Under the pieces are notes generated by a model, which made no database searches, was not told where the DNA came from, and was given only the letters and a program-made list of their open reading frames with translations. This document shows positions 27,387 to 36,953 of a DNA stretch of 64,000 bases, piece after piece. Made by a program: the position numbers and the translations under genes. The DNA comes from Myxacorys californica WJT36-NPBG1. GTDB lineage: Bacteria; Cyanobacteriota; Cyanobacteriia; Leptolyngbyales; Leptolyngbyaceae. How positions within the stretch are numbered: position 1 is the stretch's first letter; every line of letters begins with the position of its first letter. Location: NCBI GenBank assembly GCA_019359315.1, contig JAHHHO010000024.1:1-64000 (forward strand), given 5' to 3'.

Positions 27387-27583
27387 CTACTTCACCACCC
27401 GACTAGCCCGAAGTTTACAAGAAGTGTGATCACTCACTCACCATGTTCCCTAGTGAAGTAGCCATCGCGCGTTTGATCTAGTCTAAACGGAACTCCTGCC
27501 TATTGGGTCTAAGTAAAGACTGATTTAACCTCGTTAACCCAAAGATTAGCAAATTGAATCATACTCTCCTCAAAACGATCACT

Positions 27584-27609
27584 AAAAAAAGGGGACGTCA
27601 AGCGCCCCC
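27584..27609 (-). terminator. Intrinsic terminator of the exopolysaccharide block
   Basis: On the minus strand a GC-rich 7-bp stem (27603-27609 with 27591-27597, one G-T wobble) with a 5-nt loop is followed by seven T (27584-27590). It lies 35 bp after the stop of the SLBB export gene. Confidence 0.88.
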
Positions 27610-27643
27610 TACTTCTATTTAAGTCTATTTAAGAGGTTAGGCT

Positions 27644-29170
27644 CTACCGGAAAATATTGAGAATGCCAAATGCACTTCCCAAAGGATTCAGAATGGTTCC
27701 TAATACAGAACCAATCCTAGCCAATCCATTTTTGCCGACTACGATCGTATCGTTGTTCCGCAACGCTGGATTATTGGCCGAATTGATGCCTTGCTTAAAG
27801 TCCACCGCTAGCTGACGCCGGTCAACTGTTCCATTGGGCTGAAGCCGCAAGAAGTCAACCTGCTTTGTCCGAGAACTGGTAATAAAACCACCTGCCGCTA
27901 GAATTGCTTGGTTCATTGGCGTATTGGGTGGTACTTGAATTTGACCGGGCTTGCTCACTTCACCCACCACATTTACTGTGATGGAGTCAGGCGAGAAGCT
28001 AGCGGTGGCAACGGTTGCTGCATCTTCTGGAGAGAGGGCAACGGCGGTCGGAATGACGATGCGATCGCCTTGCTGCAATCGGAGGTCTTGCTTAGCATCC
28101 CCGGCTTTGAGCAAATCCATCAAGTTCACATTAATGCTGCGCTCCGTGCCATCACGAGCCGTTCGCTTCACTTGAATTTCGCGAATATTAGCCCGTTCTG
28201 TAATGCCGCCTGCAATTTGAATGGCTCGCGTTACGGTTGGCGCTTTTACTTTTGCGGTAACATTTGTTTGCCCGTTCGTGGTTTGACCCGCTGTCACTGG
28301 AACCTGTTCACCCACTACACTATGAGGACCCGGACGGTTCACCTCTCCAGCCACAATGATGTCAATCGGCTCATTGTTATTTGACTCTAAGGTTGTTCCA
28401 GCAAAATCATTGCCCATAGCAGTCGTTGCCGTGCTTGCCGGGACAACAATGCTATCGCCATCGCGCAGCTGAATGTCTTGGCTCAAGTCTCCCGACTTTA
28501 ACAGTGCCTGCAAATTGACTTGAATCGGCGTTGTGCCCGCGTTTGTTCCAGGCAAACGGCGTAGAATCTGAACCTGCTGAAGATCAGCGCTCTGGGTAAG
28601 ACCTCCAGCTAGTTGCAGCATTTTTGTGAGCGTCGGCGTTCCTGCTTCGGTCAGCGATGTCGTGTAGGCTCCTGGGCGCGTCACTTCTCCTGAAACCGCA
28701 ATTTGCACCGGACGCGAACTCATCAAGCTGACTGTCACCACTGGGCGCGTCAACCATTCTCTGTAGCGGGATTCGATCGCGCCAGAGGCTTGACGCAAAG
28801 TCAAGCCGCCCACTCGAACTGTTCCAGCTAAGGGCAGGTTCAGCGAACCATCGGCTAAGACCTGGTACTCACCGCTATACTCAGGCACGCCAAAAACATC
28901 AAGTTTTACCTTGTCTCCGGCCCCTAGTAAATAGCTTTGATCTACGACTGGAGCACTCGCTGGAGCCGAAATTGGGGCGGGACTAGGCAATACTGGCGTA
29001 CTGTTAGGTGGTAAGGCTCTTCCTCCAGGGGTAGTCGTCTGCGCGATCGCAGGAGCGGCAACCCCGGTTAATCCCAGGATCGCGATCATCCACGATGTTG
29101 AAAATTTTGCTGTCAAAACCTTTGAGTTAACCTTTCTAACTGCTGATGGTTCAATCATGTTGTAATTCAC
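27644..29170 (-). CDS. Wza-like polysaccharide export protein with SLBB domains
   Basis: 508 aa. A signal peptide lies after about 25 residues (WMIAILGLTGVAAPAIAQ). The Poly_export domain (about 80-165) has YLLGAGDKVKLDVFGVPEYS and the Pro-rich spacer precedes it. Three SLBB-type beta-grasp domains follow, each opening V(S/A)GEV(T/N)RPG or VVGEVSKPGQI. This is the outer-membrane exopolysaccharide secretin family, here without a lipobox Cys. The GTG start overlaps the stop of the upstream glycosyltransferase as GTGA; an ATG four codons in is an alternative. Wzx, Wzy and Wzc partners are not in this block. Confidence 0.88.
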   Translation of the reverse strand: MNYNMIEPSAVRKVNSKVLTAKFSTSWMIAILGLTGVAAPAIAQTTTPGGRALPPNSTPVLPSPAPISAPASAPVVDQSYLLGAGDKVKLDVFGVPEYSGEYQVLADGSLNLPLAGTVRVGGLTLRQASGAIESRYREWLTRPVVTVSLMSSRPVQIAVSGEVTRPGAYTTSLTEAGTPTLTKMLQLAGGLTQSADLQQVQILRRLPGTNAGTTPIQVNLQALLKSGDLSQDIQLRDGDSIVVPASTATTAMGNDFAGTTLESNNNEPIDIIVAGEVNRPGPHSVVGEQVPVTAGQTTNGQTNVTAKVKAPTVTRAIQIAGGITERANIREIQVKRTARDGTERSINVNLMDLLKAGDAKQDLRLQQGDRIVIPTAVALSPEDAATVATASFSPDSITVNVVGEVSKPGQIQVPPNTPMNQAILAAGGFITSSRTKQVDFLRLQPNGTVDRRQLAVDFKQGINSANNPALRNNDTIVVGKNGLARIGSVLGTILNPLGSAFGILNIFR

Positions 29171-30288
29171 TCTTTTCCTAAGCGCATACAGTCCGAGTCA
29201 AGTCTTTGATGTGCTGACGCGAACCCTGGTAGAATCGCATCCTGGTAAACCGCTAACGTCTCCTGATGCACCCGATCGACACTGAGCCATTCTAAGTGGT
29301 CTTGAGCGCGCTGCTGCCAATGCTCTAATTGAGTTGGACTCTGCAACAGGTAAGAAAGTGCCCTAGAGAGAGCAGAAACATCGCCCGGTGGCACTAAAAT
29401 ACCAGCCTTGCCGCCTTCAAGCACTTCAGGAATTCCGTCTACCTCTGACGCGATGATGGCACATCCGGCTTCTCGCGCTTCAGATAAGACCAACCCAAAC
29501 GGCTCTCGACTAGATGCCAGCACAAAAATGTCTGTTGAGAGCAAATAGCGCTGAGGCTCTGGTTGAAAGCCTTCAAAATGAATTCGGTCTGCAAAGGCAC
29601 TGTTTAGAGCTTGCTGCTCAAACGCTAGCCGATCCGAACCATTTCCTACTAAATATAAATGGACGGTTGGATTGGCGTCAGCTATCTGCACAAAGGCTTC
29701 AATTAACTGAGCAATTCCTTTACGGTAGAACAGACCCGCTACAGTCGTGATGGCAGGGCGCTTTAGACGGATTGGTTCCGTTTCAGCCAGGGGGCGTCGT
29801 CGGGGGCTTCCGATTGTGCCATTTGATACTACACTGATTTTGTGAATTGGCACTCCTCGCTCGTGCATGGAGTGAGCAACCGATTGACTCACTGCAATCA
29901 CGCGATCGGCCAACCCCATGAGAATGGAGGTCGATTGATGCTCGTTGTGAACCGTCGATATTAAAGTGTATTCGCTTTTCCGTTGACGAAGAAAGCGGGC
30001 TAAAACCGCTCCCGTCATCATATGAGCGTGGATAATATCGGGAGCAAACGTTTGAACAATGCGACGAAATCTAAGTATTGCTTGAAAAAGTTGAATGGGA
30101 GTTCGGCGCTGGTCTAAGTAAAAGCACTGAATTCCATAGGGCTTCATTAAAGCTTCATATTCACCGCCGCCACAGGCAACTGCCACCTCAAGTCCTGCCT
30201 GTGCCTGTAAGCAGGCTAGGTCAACCGCCGCATTCACGATTCCATTTCCAAGTTCCCGACAATCGTTGAGGATGTGTAGAATTCGCAT
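29167..30288 (-). CDS. Family GT4 glycosyltransferase
   Basis: 373 aa, GT-B fold. It opens MRILHILNDCRELGNGIVNA, with DIIHAHMMTGAV in the N-terminal half. The donor-binding half has VVSNGTIGS, LVGNGSDRLAFEQQA, EPFGLVLSEAREAGC (the GT4 EX7E motif) and GGKAGILVPPGDV. Probably a cytosolic or membrane-associated enzyme adding one sugar to the exopolysaccharide lipid carrier. It overlaps both neighbours by 1-4 nt, so translation is coupled. Sugar specificity unknown. Confidence 0.88.
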   Translation of the reverse strand: MRILHILNDCRELGNGIVNAAVDLACLQAQAGLEVAVACGGGEYEALMKPYGIQCFYLDQRRTPIQLFQAILRFRRIVQTFAPDIIHAHMMTGAVLARFLRQRKSEYTLISTVHNEHQSTSILMGLADRVIAVSQSVAHSMHERGVPIHKISVVSNGTIGSPRRRPLAETEPIRLKRPAITTVAGLFYRKGIAQLIEAFVQIADANPTVHLYLVGNGSDRLAFEQQALNSAFADRIHFEGFQPEPQRYLLSTDIFVLASSREPFGLVLSEAREAGCAIIASEVDGIPEVLEGGKAGILVPPGDVSALSRALSYLLQSPTQLEHWQQRAQDHLEWLSVDRVHQETLAVYQDAILPGFASAHQRLDSDCMRLGKE

Positions 30289-31424
30289 TAGCTATTTTGC
30301 AATATTTGTTCAATGACATCAACGTATTGCGTGACCACGTGATCGCTGGAAAAGAGAAGCGATCGCGCCTTCAGAACCTCTGAGTTAACCGGATGAGCCA
30401 AAGTTTCAAGAATCGCGGTTGCCATGAAGTCTGGATCTGCGATCGGCACTAATTTGCCATACTTGCCGTTCTCTAATATCTCCGCCGGGCCGCTCGGACA
30501 ATCCGTTGCCACAATTGGCGTTCCCACTGCCATCGCTTCGGCAACGACATTTCCAAACCCTTCGTAATGGGATGAGAGCACAAAGACCGCCGAATTGGCC
30601 ATGTAAACGTAAGGATTTTCTACAAATCCAAGCAAAGCGACATCCTGTTCAAGCTTCAATTCCCGAATCAGGGTCTCTAACCGTGGGCGATCTTCTCCTT
30701 CACCTAAAATGATGAGCCGTGCCCGTCGCTGCTGCCGTACCCGTTGAAAGGCTTGAATCAACGTAAAAAAATCTTTTTGACCCACTAATCGTCCCACCCC
30801 AAGCACCACAGGCGGCTCTCCAGGCAGAAACCAGGGGTGAGCTAACGGCTCCTGGCTTTTCCGAATCACATCTGGGGTCACAACAGGATTGTAGATGACT
30901 TGAATACGATCTAATGGCAAGGCAGTGAGGTGGGCTAAATCTTTTGCAGTTCCCCAAGACGCTGCCACTAGTGCATCAGATTTTGGATAAAGCCATCGCA
31001 CTAAACAAGTGCGAATGTAAGCCGCTACGTAGTGCTGATCATGCTGGAACTGCCCAGATAGGTAGGTCTGCACACACATCACAACTTTCGTTGGCACTGT
31101 TACCTGCCTAGCCCATTTTTTAGCCCAAAGCGCGGAACTAATGATGTCAAGGGCAGAGAAGATAACGGTGGGGTTTTCATGCTGCAGGTAACGGCTCAGT
31201 GCAACGGTCTTCCAGACAACAACGGGAAACGTGGACTTGAGATCAATAACTCGGACACTAGAAGGAACAAGTTCTAAGTAATCTCCCTCAGCTTCTGCCA
31301 AAACCAGATCTGTCTTTATTCCTCGCTCAGCAAATCCTTGGGCAAGATGAAGCATGGCGCGTTCTGCTCCGCCACCATCCAAGTTAGGTAAAAATATACT
31401 GATCGATGTCCCTTTTACGTTCAT
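30288..31424 (-). CDS. Family GT4 glycosyltransferase
   Basis: 378 aa. The acceptor half begins ISIFLPNLDGGGAERAMLHL, a typical opening for GT4 enzymes. The donor half has VIYNPVVTPDVI, GVGRLVGQKDFFTLIQAF, LIILGEGEDRPRLETL and SSHYEGFGNVVAEAMAVG with the EX7E glutamates. The protein is of normal family length. Its stop shares one nucleotide with the next start. It is transcribed first in the tightly overlapping GT-GT-SLBB trio; a 196-bp gap with a duplication separates it from the third glycosyltransferase. Confidence 0.88.
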   Translation of the reverse strand: MNVKGTSISIFLPNLDGGGAERAMLHLAQGFAERGIKTDLVLAEAEGDYLELVPSSVRVIDLKSTFPVVVWKTVALSRYLQHENPTVIFSALDIISSALWAKKWARQVTVPTKVVMCVQTYLSGQFQHDQHYVAAYIRTCLVRWLYPKSDALVAASWGTAKDLAHLTALPLDRIQVIYNPVVTPDVIRKSQEPLAHPWFLPGEPPVVLGVGRLVGQKDFFTLIQAFQRVRQQRRARLIILGEGEDRPRLETLIRELKLEQDVALLGFVENPYVYMANSAVFVLSSHYEGFGNVVAEAMAVGTPIVATDCPSGPAEILENGKYGKLVPIADPDFMATAILETLAHPVNSEVLKARSLLFSSDHVVTQYVDVIEQILQNS

Positions 31425-31546
31425 AAACTCAGGACGTGCTCCACTCTGTAAGAGAATCCCTTGAGTGATGCCTATTTAGCCTCTGTCCCTAGTGGGACTG
31501 GCGATGGACAGAGGTAAACCTTTATCTATCGATTTAAACGGTTCGA

Positions 31547-31684
31547 TTGAGCTACTTGGCTTGGGAGGAAGGAGTTGCCTTTAAAACTTTTGATGCTAAG
31601 AGATGCGTACTTTGCTTGAGCTACTTGGCTTGGGAGGAAGGAGTTGCCTTTAAAACTTTTGATGCTAAGAGATGCGTACTTTGC
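31547..31684. repeat. Perfect 69-bp tandem duplication across a stop codon
   Basis: 31547-31615 and 31616-31684 are identical, base for base. The right copy encodes the last 21 residues and the stop of the minus-strand glycosyltransferase ending at 31621. The left copy lies just outside the gene and is non-coding. Because 69 is a multiple of three, the stop in the right copy still ends the protein in the original frame. The lack of any divergence points to a recent slippage event or an assembly artefact. Confidence 0.95.
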
Positions 31685-32787
31685 TGATTGATCGTGTCTA
31701 AATTAAATCGGAGCTGAGCTTCACGCTGAGCACGCTGAGCGATCGCGTCTGTCTCAGTTAAATTTTGCTGACAATACGCGATCGCATTTGCTAACTCATG
31801 TACATCCCCTGGAGTCACTAACCAGCCCGTTTCTCCCGATTCGACCAATTCCAGCGCGCCTCCTGCTTTTGCCGCAATGACGGGCGTTCCACACAACATT
31901 GCTTCTACAATGACTCGCCCAAACGGTTCAGCAACGGTTGACGTGTGAACAACTAGATCACACATTTGCATCAGTGCGATGACGTCCGATCGAAAGCCTA
32001 GAAAGGTAACGCGATCGCGCAGTCCTAGGTGATCGACTTGGCTCTGTAACTGTTGTACGTAGTCCTGTTCACCAAATAAAGCATCTCCAACAAAAACTGC
32101 CACTACGTTCTCTGAGCAGTGGCTCAGTGCCTCTAATAGCACATGCTGACCTTTCCAGGGAGACAACCGGCTGAAATGCCCAATCACAAATTTTTCCTGC
32201 AATTCTAAAGTTAATCGGAGAGTTTTAGCTTGGTTGTGATTCTCTTGGTATTGTTGAAGACGAAATCCGTTGTACACAACATGTACAGTTTCAGGATTCC
32301 CACCCGCTTCAATCAAGGCTGTTCGACTCGCTTGGGAATTAGCAATGACTAATGTAGCGCGGTTCGCCAAAGCTACCGCTAAGCGTCGATTCGTTGAGCT
32401 GAAGTGTTCTAAAGAAAGGATGTCGTGCAAATGATACACCAGTGGGCGACCACTCAAGAGGCTGGCGATCGCGCCAACCACTAGTGCCTTCTGGGTATTA
32501 GCGTAAATGAGATCGTATTGATGGCTCAACCGCGCTATCTTTGCAATCAGCGGCGCTAGCTGTCTTACACTTTTAAGCCCAGCCAGCCAACTGCTCTGCT
32601 TGCGGACACCAATCGGGGCTTGACTTAATACTTGAACCGCAATCTGGTTCTCTTCTAGCAATCGCCGAAATGCACCGTCCTCAAATAATCCGACAAGGCA
32701 CTGACCGCGATGGCACATTGCAATATCCAGCAAACACAGTTCTGCACCTCCAGGTTTACCACTTTGGTCAAGAAAAAGAATTTTCAC
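31621..32787 (-). CDS. Family GT4 glycosyltransferase
   Basis: 388 aa from the GTG at 32787 (KILFLDQSGKPGGAELCLLD); a TTG five codons upstream is the alternative. GT4 motifs: YHLHDILSLEHFS, VVYNGFRLQQYQE, FSRLSPWKGQHVLLEAL, VGDALFGEQDYVQQL, then EPFGRVIVEAMLCGTPVIA with EX7E. The last residues (ASKVLKATPSSQAK) lie inside the duplicated 69-bp unit. It belongs to the same exopolysaccharide block but is separated by 196 bp, so it may have its own mRNA. Confidence 0.85.
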   Translation of the reverse strand: MKILFLDQSGKPGGAELCLLDIAMCHRGQCLVGLFEDGAFRRLLEENQIAVQVLSQAPIGVRKQSSWLAGLKSVRQLAPLIAKIARLSHQYDLIYANTQKALVVGAIASLLSGRPLVYHLHDILSLEHFSSTNRRLAVALANRATLVIANSQASRTALIEAGGNPETVHVVYNGFRLQQYQENHNQAKTLRLTLELQEKFVIGHFSRLSPWKGQHVLLEALSHCSENVVAVFVGDALFGEQDYVQQLQSQVDHLGLRDRVTFLGFRSDVIALMQMCDLVVHTSTVAEPFGRVIVEAMLCGTPVIAAKAGGALELVESGETGWLVTPGDVHELANAIAYCQQNLTETDAIAQRAQREAQLRFNLDTINQQSTHLLASKVLKATPSSQAK

Positions 32788-32850
32788 AGCAACGCAGCAC
32801 AAAATGGGGTTTCAGCTAGCCATCCAAGCGGAATGCCAAATGTCTAGGGT

Positions 32851-33048
32851 CTAGCCTTCGACAGACTCCAACCAATTGTAAATTCGGTCTAGCTGCTCTA
32901 AGGTAATTAGCCCGTACTGCCACAAAATCATAGGTAAAGGACCTGGATTTTGTTCGCGGTATCTTAAGGCAAGCGAAATTGATGCAGTAGACAGTGAAAG
33001 TTCGTCTTGTAAAAAGCCAATAAATCTAGAGTGCTTTGCGACAGCCAT
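32851..33048 (-). CDS. DUF2949 domain-containing protein
   Basis: 65 aa covering the whole DUF2949 domain: FIGFLQDELSLSTASISLAL, then LPMILWQYGLITLEQLDRIY. The family is found essentially in cyanobacteria and has no known function. Helices and a conserved WQYGLIT motif suggest a small protein-binding module. It lies upstream of the glycosyltransferase block on the same strand, 63 bp from the next start, so co-transcription is possible. The 435-bp region behind it holds its promoter. Confidence 0.85.
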   Translation of the reverse strand: MAVAKHSRFIGFLQDELSLSTASISLALRYREQNPGPLPMILWQYGLITLEQLDRIYNWLESVEG

Positions 33049-33483
33049 GGGGCATCACCTCCGTACAGTGGACTATATTGTTGACAATCTAGTTCAAATT
33101 CCAGTGAGTGTATGGTTCAGTCTTCAATCTGGACTACCCTACCTCCTGAAATTGGAACAAAATTAATCTGCGAAACGAGTTATGTGGAAATGAACTTATT
33201 ACAAACGCTTTGGTGATAGCCAAACCTCTTTAAGGCTTGACTAAATATAGGAACACTTTCTAAAAGCGGACTGGCGATTAAGATAATTGCCATATTGAAT
33301 CTAAACCTCTATCTATAGAGCGATTGTCCCGCTGTTTTTAAGATATGTAACACAATATTACTGTTTATGTAACTTAAACAAAATTTTTAAAGCAGATGCG
33401 ATCGTAGATCTAGGTTAATGATTTCAGGTTTTGGCAAGATTTCCAAAAAATTTAATATTTGGATTGCTTAGATATGAGAAATA
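33049..33483. other. AT-rich intergenic region
   Basis: 435 bp between two minus-strand genes. It must hold the promoter of the DUF2949 gene and the terminator of the DUF192/nblR unit, neither of which was identified with confidence. No open frame, repeat or RNA structure was seen. Confidence 0.4.
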
Positions 33484-34041
33484 TCAGTTTCTAAGAAGTT
33501 GATTACGCTCTAGGAACTGTACGGGAATACGATCGCCGACCTTAATATTCAGTTCGCTTGCCCGCCCATCTGCTAACTCAATAACTTGATCAATATCGCC
33601 GATCGCAGGCCCATAGGTAGGGCATGGAGCTGATTGACAAGGCTGTACATTAGCCGCAATGTATTTCACGATTCCTTTTCGTAGGAAAACCATGTCTAAC
33701 GGAATTAGCGTGTTTTTCATCCAAAACTGCGTTGGGCGAGCAGGTTCAAAAATAAACAGCATGCCGCGATTTGCCGCTAAGCTGGTTCGATTCATCAATC
33801 CAATTGCTTGCTCTTGCGGAGTTCTTGCAACTTCGAGTTGAATGGATTGTTCAGCAACTTGAATTTGTGCTGTGATCGGCAACATTTGTCCTAAAGCAGT
33901 ACTTGCCTGTGCAGCGGTCGATGAATTTGGAGGCTGCGACGTTTGAAATAGCGCACATCCAACCAACAAACTTAGTCCTAGCCCAACGAATCCAACTTGA
34001 TACTTCCGCACAATCTGGCGCACTCGCGATACCTTCACCAT
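33484..34041 (-). CDS. DUF192 domain lipoprotein
   Basis: 185 aa. The N-terminal segment VGFVGLGLSLLVGC ends in a lipobox (LVGC, Cys 29), so a lipid-anchored protein is predicted. The DUF192 domain (about 65-175) shows ARTPQEQAIGLMNRTSL, GMLFIFEPARPTQFWMKNT and PLDMVFLRKGIVKYIAANV. The family is small, beta-rich and of unknown function. Its start shares one nucleotide with the nblR stop, so the two are translated together, though a functional link to phycobilisome control is not established. Confidence 0.88.
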   Translation of the reverse strand: MVKVSRVRQIVRKYQVGFVGLGLSLLVGCALFQTSQPPNSSTAAQASTALGQMLPITAQIQVAEQSIQLEVARTPQEQAIGLMNRTSLAANRGMLFIFEPARPTQFWMKNTLIPLDMVFLRKGIVKYIAANVQPCQSAPCPTYGPAIGDIDQVIELADGRASELNIKVGDRIPVQFLERNQLLRN

Positions 34042-34739
34042 TACGATTCTCTTAACACATATCCAACGCCGCGGACCGTCTGAATTAGACGCTTCTCGCC
34101 TTCATCCTCGACTTTTAGCCGCAGATAACGGACATAAACTTCTATCACATTCGACTCTCCCACAAAATCGTAGCCCCACACGTTCTCTAAAATCTGTTCA
34201 CGGGTGAGTACTTCGCGGGGATGCTCCATCAAATATTTGAGCAACTCGAATTCTTTCATTGTTAGATCGATCGTTCGCCCCTTTCGCAACGCTCGACGCG
34301 TCGCCAGATCTAACCCCAAATCACCAAATCTTAACTGCTCAGTGCTAGGCGTATCAGGTTTGAGATAAAGCTGAACGAGCTTCAGAAACTCATCACTACG
34401 GTAAGGCTTAAGAAAATAATCGTCGGCACCTGCCTCTAAACACGCTACGCGATCGTCAACGGTGTCTCGCGCCATCAGCAATAGCACCGGGACACGCGCA
34501 CCAGAACTGCGCAGATCTTGGCAAAACGATAACCCCGACTCTCCCGTTGTTAACAAGCGATCGACAACCACTAACGCTGGGTTGCGTTCCATTGCCTGAC
34601 GCAATCCAGCGTAGGCATCGTGAACCACGATCGTGTCATACCCAGATTCTTTTAGATCGAGACTGACGTGCTGAGCCAGCGATTCATCAGTTTCGACAAT
34701 CAGTACACAAGGAGTAGATTCGAGAGAAACAATGCTCAT
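34041..34739 (-). CDS. nblR: OmpR-type response regulator NblR
   Basis: 232 aa from the ATG at 34739 (MSIVSLESTPCVLIVETDES); the frame upstream to 34784 is not conserved. The receiver has the phospho-acceptor Asp in ALVVVDRL and Lys in DDYFLKPYRSDEFLKLV. The winged-helix DNA-binding domain runs from about 130, with EVLTREQILENVWGYDFVG and VRYLRLKVEDE. The block MARDTVDDRVACLEAGADDY matches NblR, the regulator of phycobilisome degradation and starvation survival in cyanobacteria. NblR is reported to work without canonical phosphorylation. The DUF192 gene overlaps by one base. Confidence 0.85.
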   Translation of the reverse strand: MSIVSLESTPCVLIVETDESLAQHVSLDLKESGYDTIVVHDAYAGLRQAMERNPALVVVDRLLTTGESGLSFCQDLRSSGARVPVLLLMARDTVDDRVACLEAGADDYFLKPYRSDEFLKLVQLYLKPDTPSTEQLRFGDLGLDLATRRALRKGRTIDLTMKEFELLKYLMEHPREVLTREQILENVWGYDFVGESNVIEVYVRYLRLKVEDEGEKRLIQTVRGVGYVLRES

Positions 34740-34911
34740 ACGATTAACCGGAAAATCACAACAGGACGCATCTCGGTTGATCACGCGGCTCGCTTTACTA
34801 ATGTCTATCTGTTAGATGGAAAACTAGTGACGAGCAATATTCTCCCTTGTTTTAGCACGCATCTCAAAATATTAGTTAAATTCAGCTCATCACCTCCAGA
34901 TTCAGCCGTTC

Positions 34912-35850
34912 TTAACAGCTTCGCTCAGATGGCTTTGCAATATCAGACGGCTTTGCAATATGAGGCAGCCCCCATCCCAGCTTTTCTCTAAGCACGTGAA
35001 AGAATTCATGCGGTCGTAGTCGAACAAAGCGAACCGGGTAAGGAGCTTTGCCAATACAAACGCGATCGTCAGGTAATACATAGCAGCCGGCATTCCCATC
35101 AGCCGTCAAGATCAACCGATTTGGTGCGGCAGGAAACAGAGTGACTAGCTGGTCGTTCGCAAACACTAACGATCGCGATGCTAACGAATGGGGACAAATT
35201 GGAACCAAAATGATCACTGGAACTCCAGGTGTAATAACCGGACCTCCTGCTGATAAGGAGTATGCCGTTGACCCTGTTGGAGTTGAGAGAATAATGCCAT
35301 CTGCTGCAATGTCTACGCGAGTATGCTTACCAATTTCGACTTCAAAGTGACACATACTGGTCAGTGGTTCTCGGTGGAGAACCATCTCATTCAGACACAA
35401 AGCTTCCCATAGCAGTGTGTCCTGCCGAAGAATCTGCACCCGAAGCATCGTGCGTTCTTCAATTTCATAATCGCCATTGATTAAGCACTCGATCGCATCG
35501 GGCAGCTTGTCGAGCAGAATTTCGGTTAGAAATCCCATGTGCCCTGTATTAACGGCAAGCAGGGGAATCTGGCAGGGAGCTACCTGCCGACAGGCAGACA
35601 GAACAGTGCCATCGCCGCCCAGAACGATGGCAAATTTCATATCAGCATCAAACCCAGGCGGCATTAAGCGATCGATGGGCGTATGGCAAACTGGACTCTC
35701 TGGAGTTGCATATCCTAAAATACCTCCTGCTCCTGTTGCCAAAACAACGTCCCAGCCGCGAGACCGAAACTTGTCCTCTAACTCCTGAGCCGTCTGACAA
35801 GCGAGTGGTTTGTCATCGTTGAAAATAATGCCGACCTTGTGCGGGCGCAT
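34912..35850 (-). CDS. nadK: NAD(+) kinase
   Basis: 312 aa. It phosphorylates NAD to NADP in the cytosol. Family motifs: [15 protein letters not shown] (GGDG with the catalytic Asp), [23 protein letters not shown] (NE motif) and [20 protein letters not shown]. The C-terminus ends in [13 protein letters not shown], which comes from an 18-bp DNA duplication and is not a conserved part. Cyanobacteria usually encode two NAD kinases; this one has the longer N-terminal domain type. Confidence 0.93.
   Translation of the reverse strand: MRPHKVGIIFNDDKPLACQTAQELEDKFRSRGWDVVLATGAGGILGYATPESPVCHTPIDRLMPPGFDADMKFAIVLGGDGTVLSACRQVAPCQIPLLAVNTGHMGFLTEILLDKLPDAIECLINGDYEIEERTMLRVQILRQDTLLWEALCLNEMVLHREPLTSMCHFEVEIGKHTRVDIAADGIILSTPTGSTAYSLSAGGPVITPGVPVIILVPICPHSLASRSLVFANDQLVTLFPAAPNRLILTADGNAGCYVLPDDRVCIGKAPYPVRFVRLRPHEFFHVLREKLGWGLPHIAKPSDIAKPSERSC
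34926..34961. repeat. 18-bp tandem duplication at the 3' end of nadK
   Basis: 34926-34943 and 34944-34961 differ at one base (T at 34930, C at 34948). On the minus strand they encode the repeated hexapeptide IAKPS(D/E) close to the C-terminus. Confidence 0.9.
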
Positions 35851-35966
35851 ACTGAATTTATAGTGAGAGATCGGGGAAGAAAGATAAACTCTGAATGATT
35901 GATGAAGTATTCCTTAAGAACTAGATAAGACTGCAAAGCTATTGATTCCTCTGCCTATCGTATTTT

Positions 35967-36953
35967 CTAAAATCGGGGATACGTCTTTTTCTTCTTGTTC
36001 TCTTGTTTTTTCTTGGCCTCTGCCTGGGCAAACTCAACCTCTTTGAGCTTTTTCATAATTCGGCTGAAATAGTCCTGCATGTAAGACTCAAGCGTTGTCA
36101 TATCCTTGCGATCGAGACCGAAAGTCGCATATACATCATCCATTGGCGCATTGAGAGGCTTCCCCGTCGCTACCACCTCAGTAAAAGCAAGCCGATCTGC
36201 GATGTTCCATGTCCACTGAAAGAACCGAGCCACACCCCTGACTCCGCGTAAAACCCCAATTGGCATCCGCGTTACCTTTGCTTCCCTGCCAGACAGCCGC
36301 TCACAGAGTTGAATAATTTCTTCGGCTGCCCAAGCGCGAGATCCAACCACTGGAAAGATTTTCCCTTCAGTCTCAGAAACTTTGAGCGCTCGAACCGCAA
36401 ACTTGGCGATGTCGATCGTATCCATGTACGCCGTTGGAGCAGTGTCACCCATTACCCAAACCGCCTGATTCTCCAGAATTGGAATAGCATACTGACCAAT
36501 GAGACCTTGCAAAAATCCGCAGGGACGCAAAATCGTGTAGTTCAGCCCACATTGTGCCAAGAATTTTTCAGTACAGGCCTTGATGTCCATCAAGGGAACG
36601 TCCGGAAATTTCTCAGCATCGAGAATCGAGAAAAAGATATAGCGCTCGACCCCCGCCGCTTTCGCTGCCTTGATCAGGTTGACTTTGCCGTCCCAGTCTA
36701 CTTGTCGAATGGTCAGTGAATCGGTTGCTCGTGCGGTTGCAGCATCAATTACAGCTGTCACACCCTCTAGTGCTTTTGGCAGTGAATCAGGGTTACATAG
36801 ATTTCCCGTTACTAACTCCGCACCCCATTCCTTTAGAAATGTCGCCTTCTTTGGACTGCGAACTAAACAGCGAACTTCGTATCCCTCGTCTAGGGCGCGA
36901 CGAGTCACCTGTCTGCCAAGAGTGCCGGTAGCACCCACAATCAATACGCTCAT
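35967..36953 (-). CDS. ycf39: Ycf39-type NAD(P)-binding protein
   Basis: 328 aa from the ATG at 36953 (MSVLIVGATGTLGRQVTRRA); the 12 upstream codons are not conserved. An atypical short-chain dehydrogenase fold with the GATGTLG Rossmann loop. Other Ycf39 blocks are VRCLVRSPKKATFLKEWGAE, FFSILDAEKFPDVPLMDIK and ILRPCGFLQGLIGQYAIPIL. Ycf39 binds chlorophyll-synthase/HliD complexes and helps deliver chlorophyll to nascent photosystem II D1 at the thylakoid. The Lys-rich C-terminus (KKKQENKKKKTYPRF) is more basic than usual. Confidence 0.9.
   Translation of the reverse strand: MSVLIVGATGTLGRQVTRRALDEGYEVRCLVRSPKKATFLKEWGAELVTGNLCNPDSLPKALEGVTAVIDAATARATDSLTIRQVDWDGKVNLIKAAKAAGVERYIFFSILDAEKFPDVPLMDIKACTEKFLAQCGLNYTILRPCGFLQGLIGQYAIPILENQAVWVMGDTAPTAYMDTIDIAKFAVRALKVSETEGKIFPVVGSRAWAAEEIIQLCERLSGREAKVTRMPIGVLRGVRGVARFFQWTWNIADRLAFTEVVATGKPLNAPMDDVYATFGLDRKDMTTLESYMQDYFSRIMKKLKEVEFAQAEAKKKQENKKKKTYPRF

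Noticed and set aside
36309-36719. 136-aa plus-strand frame inside ycf39
   Set aside because: Antisense shadow of a well-conserved gene.
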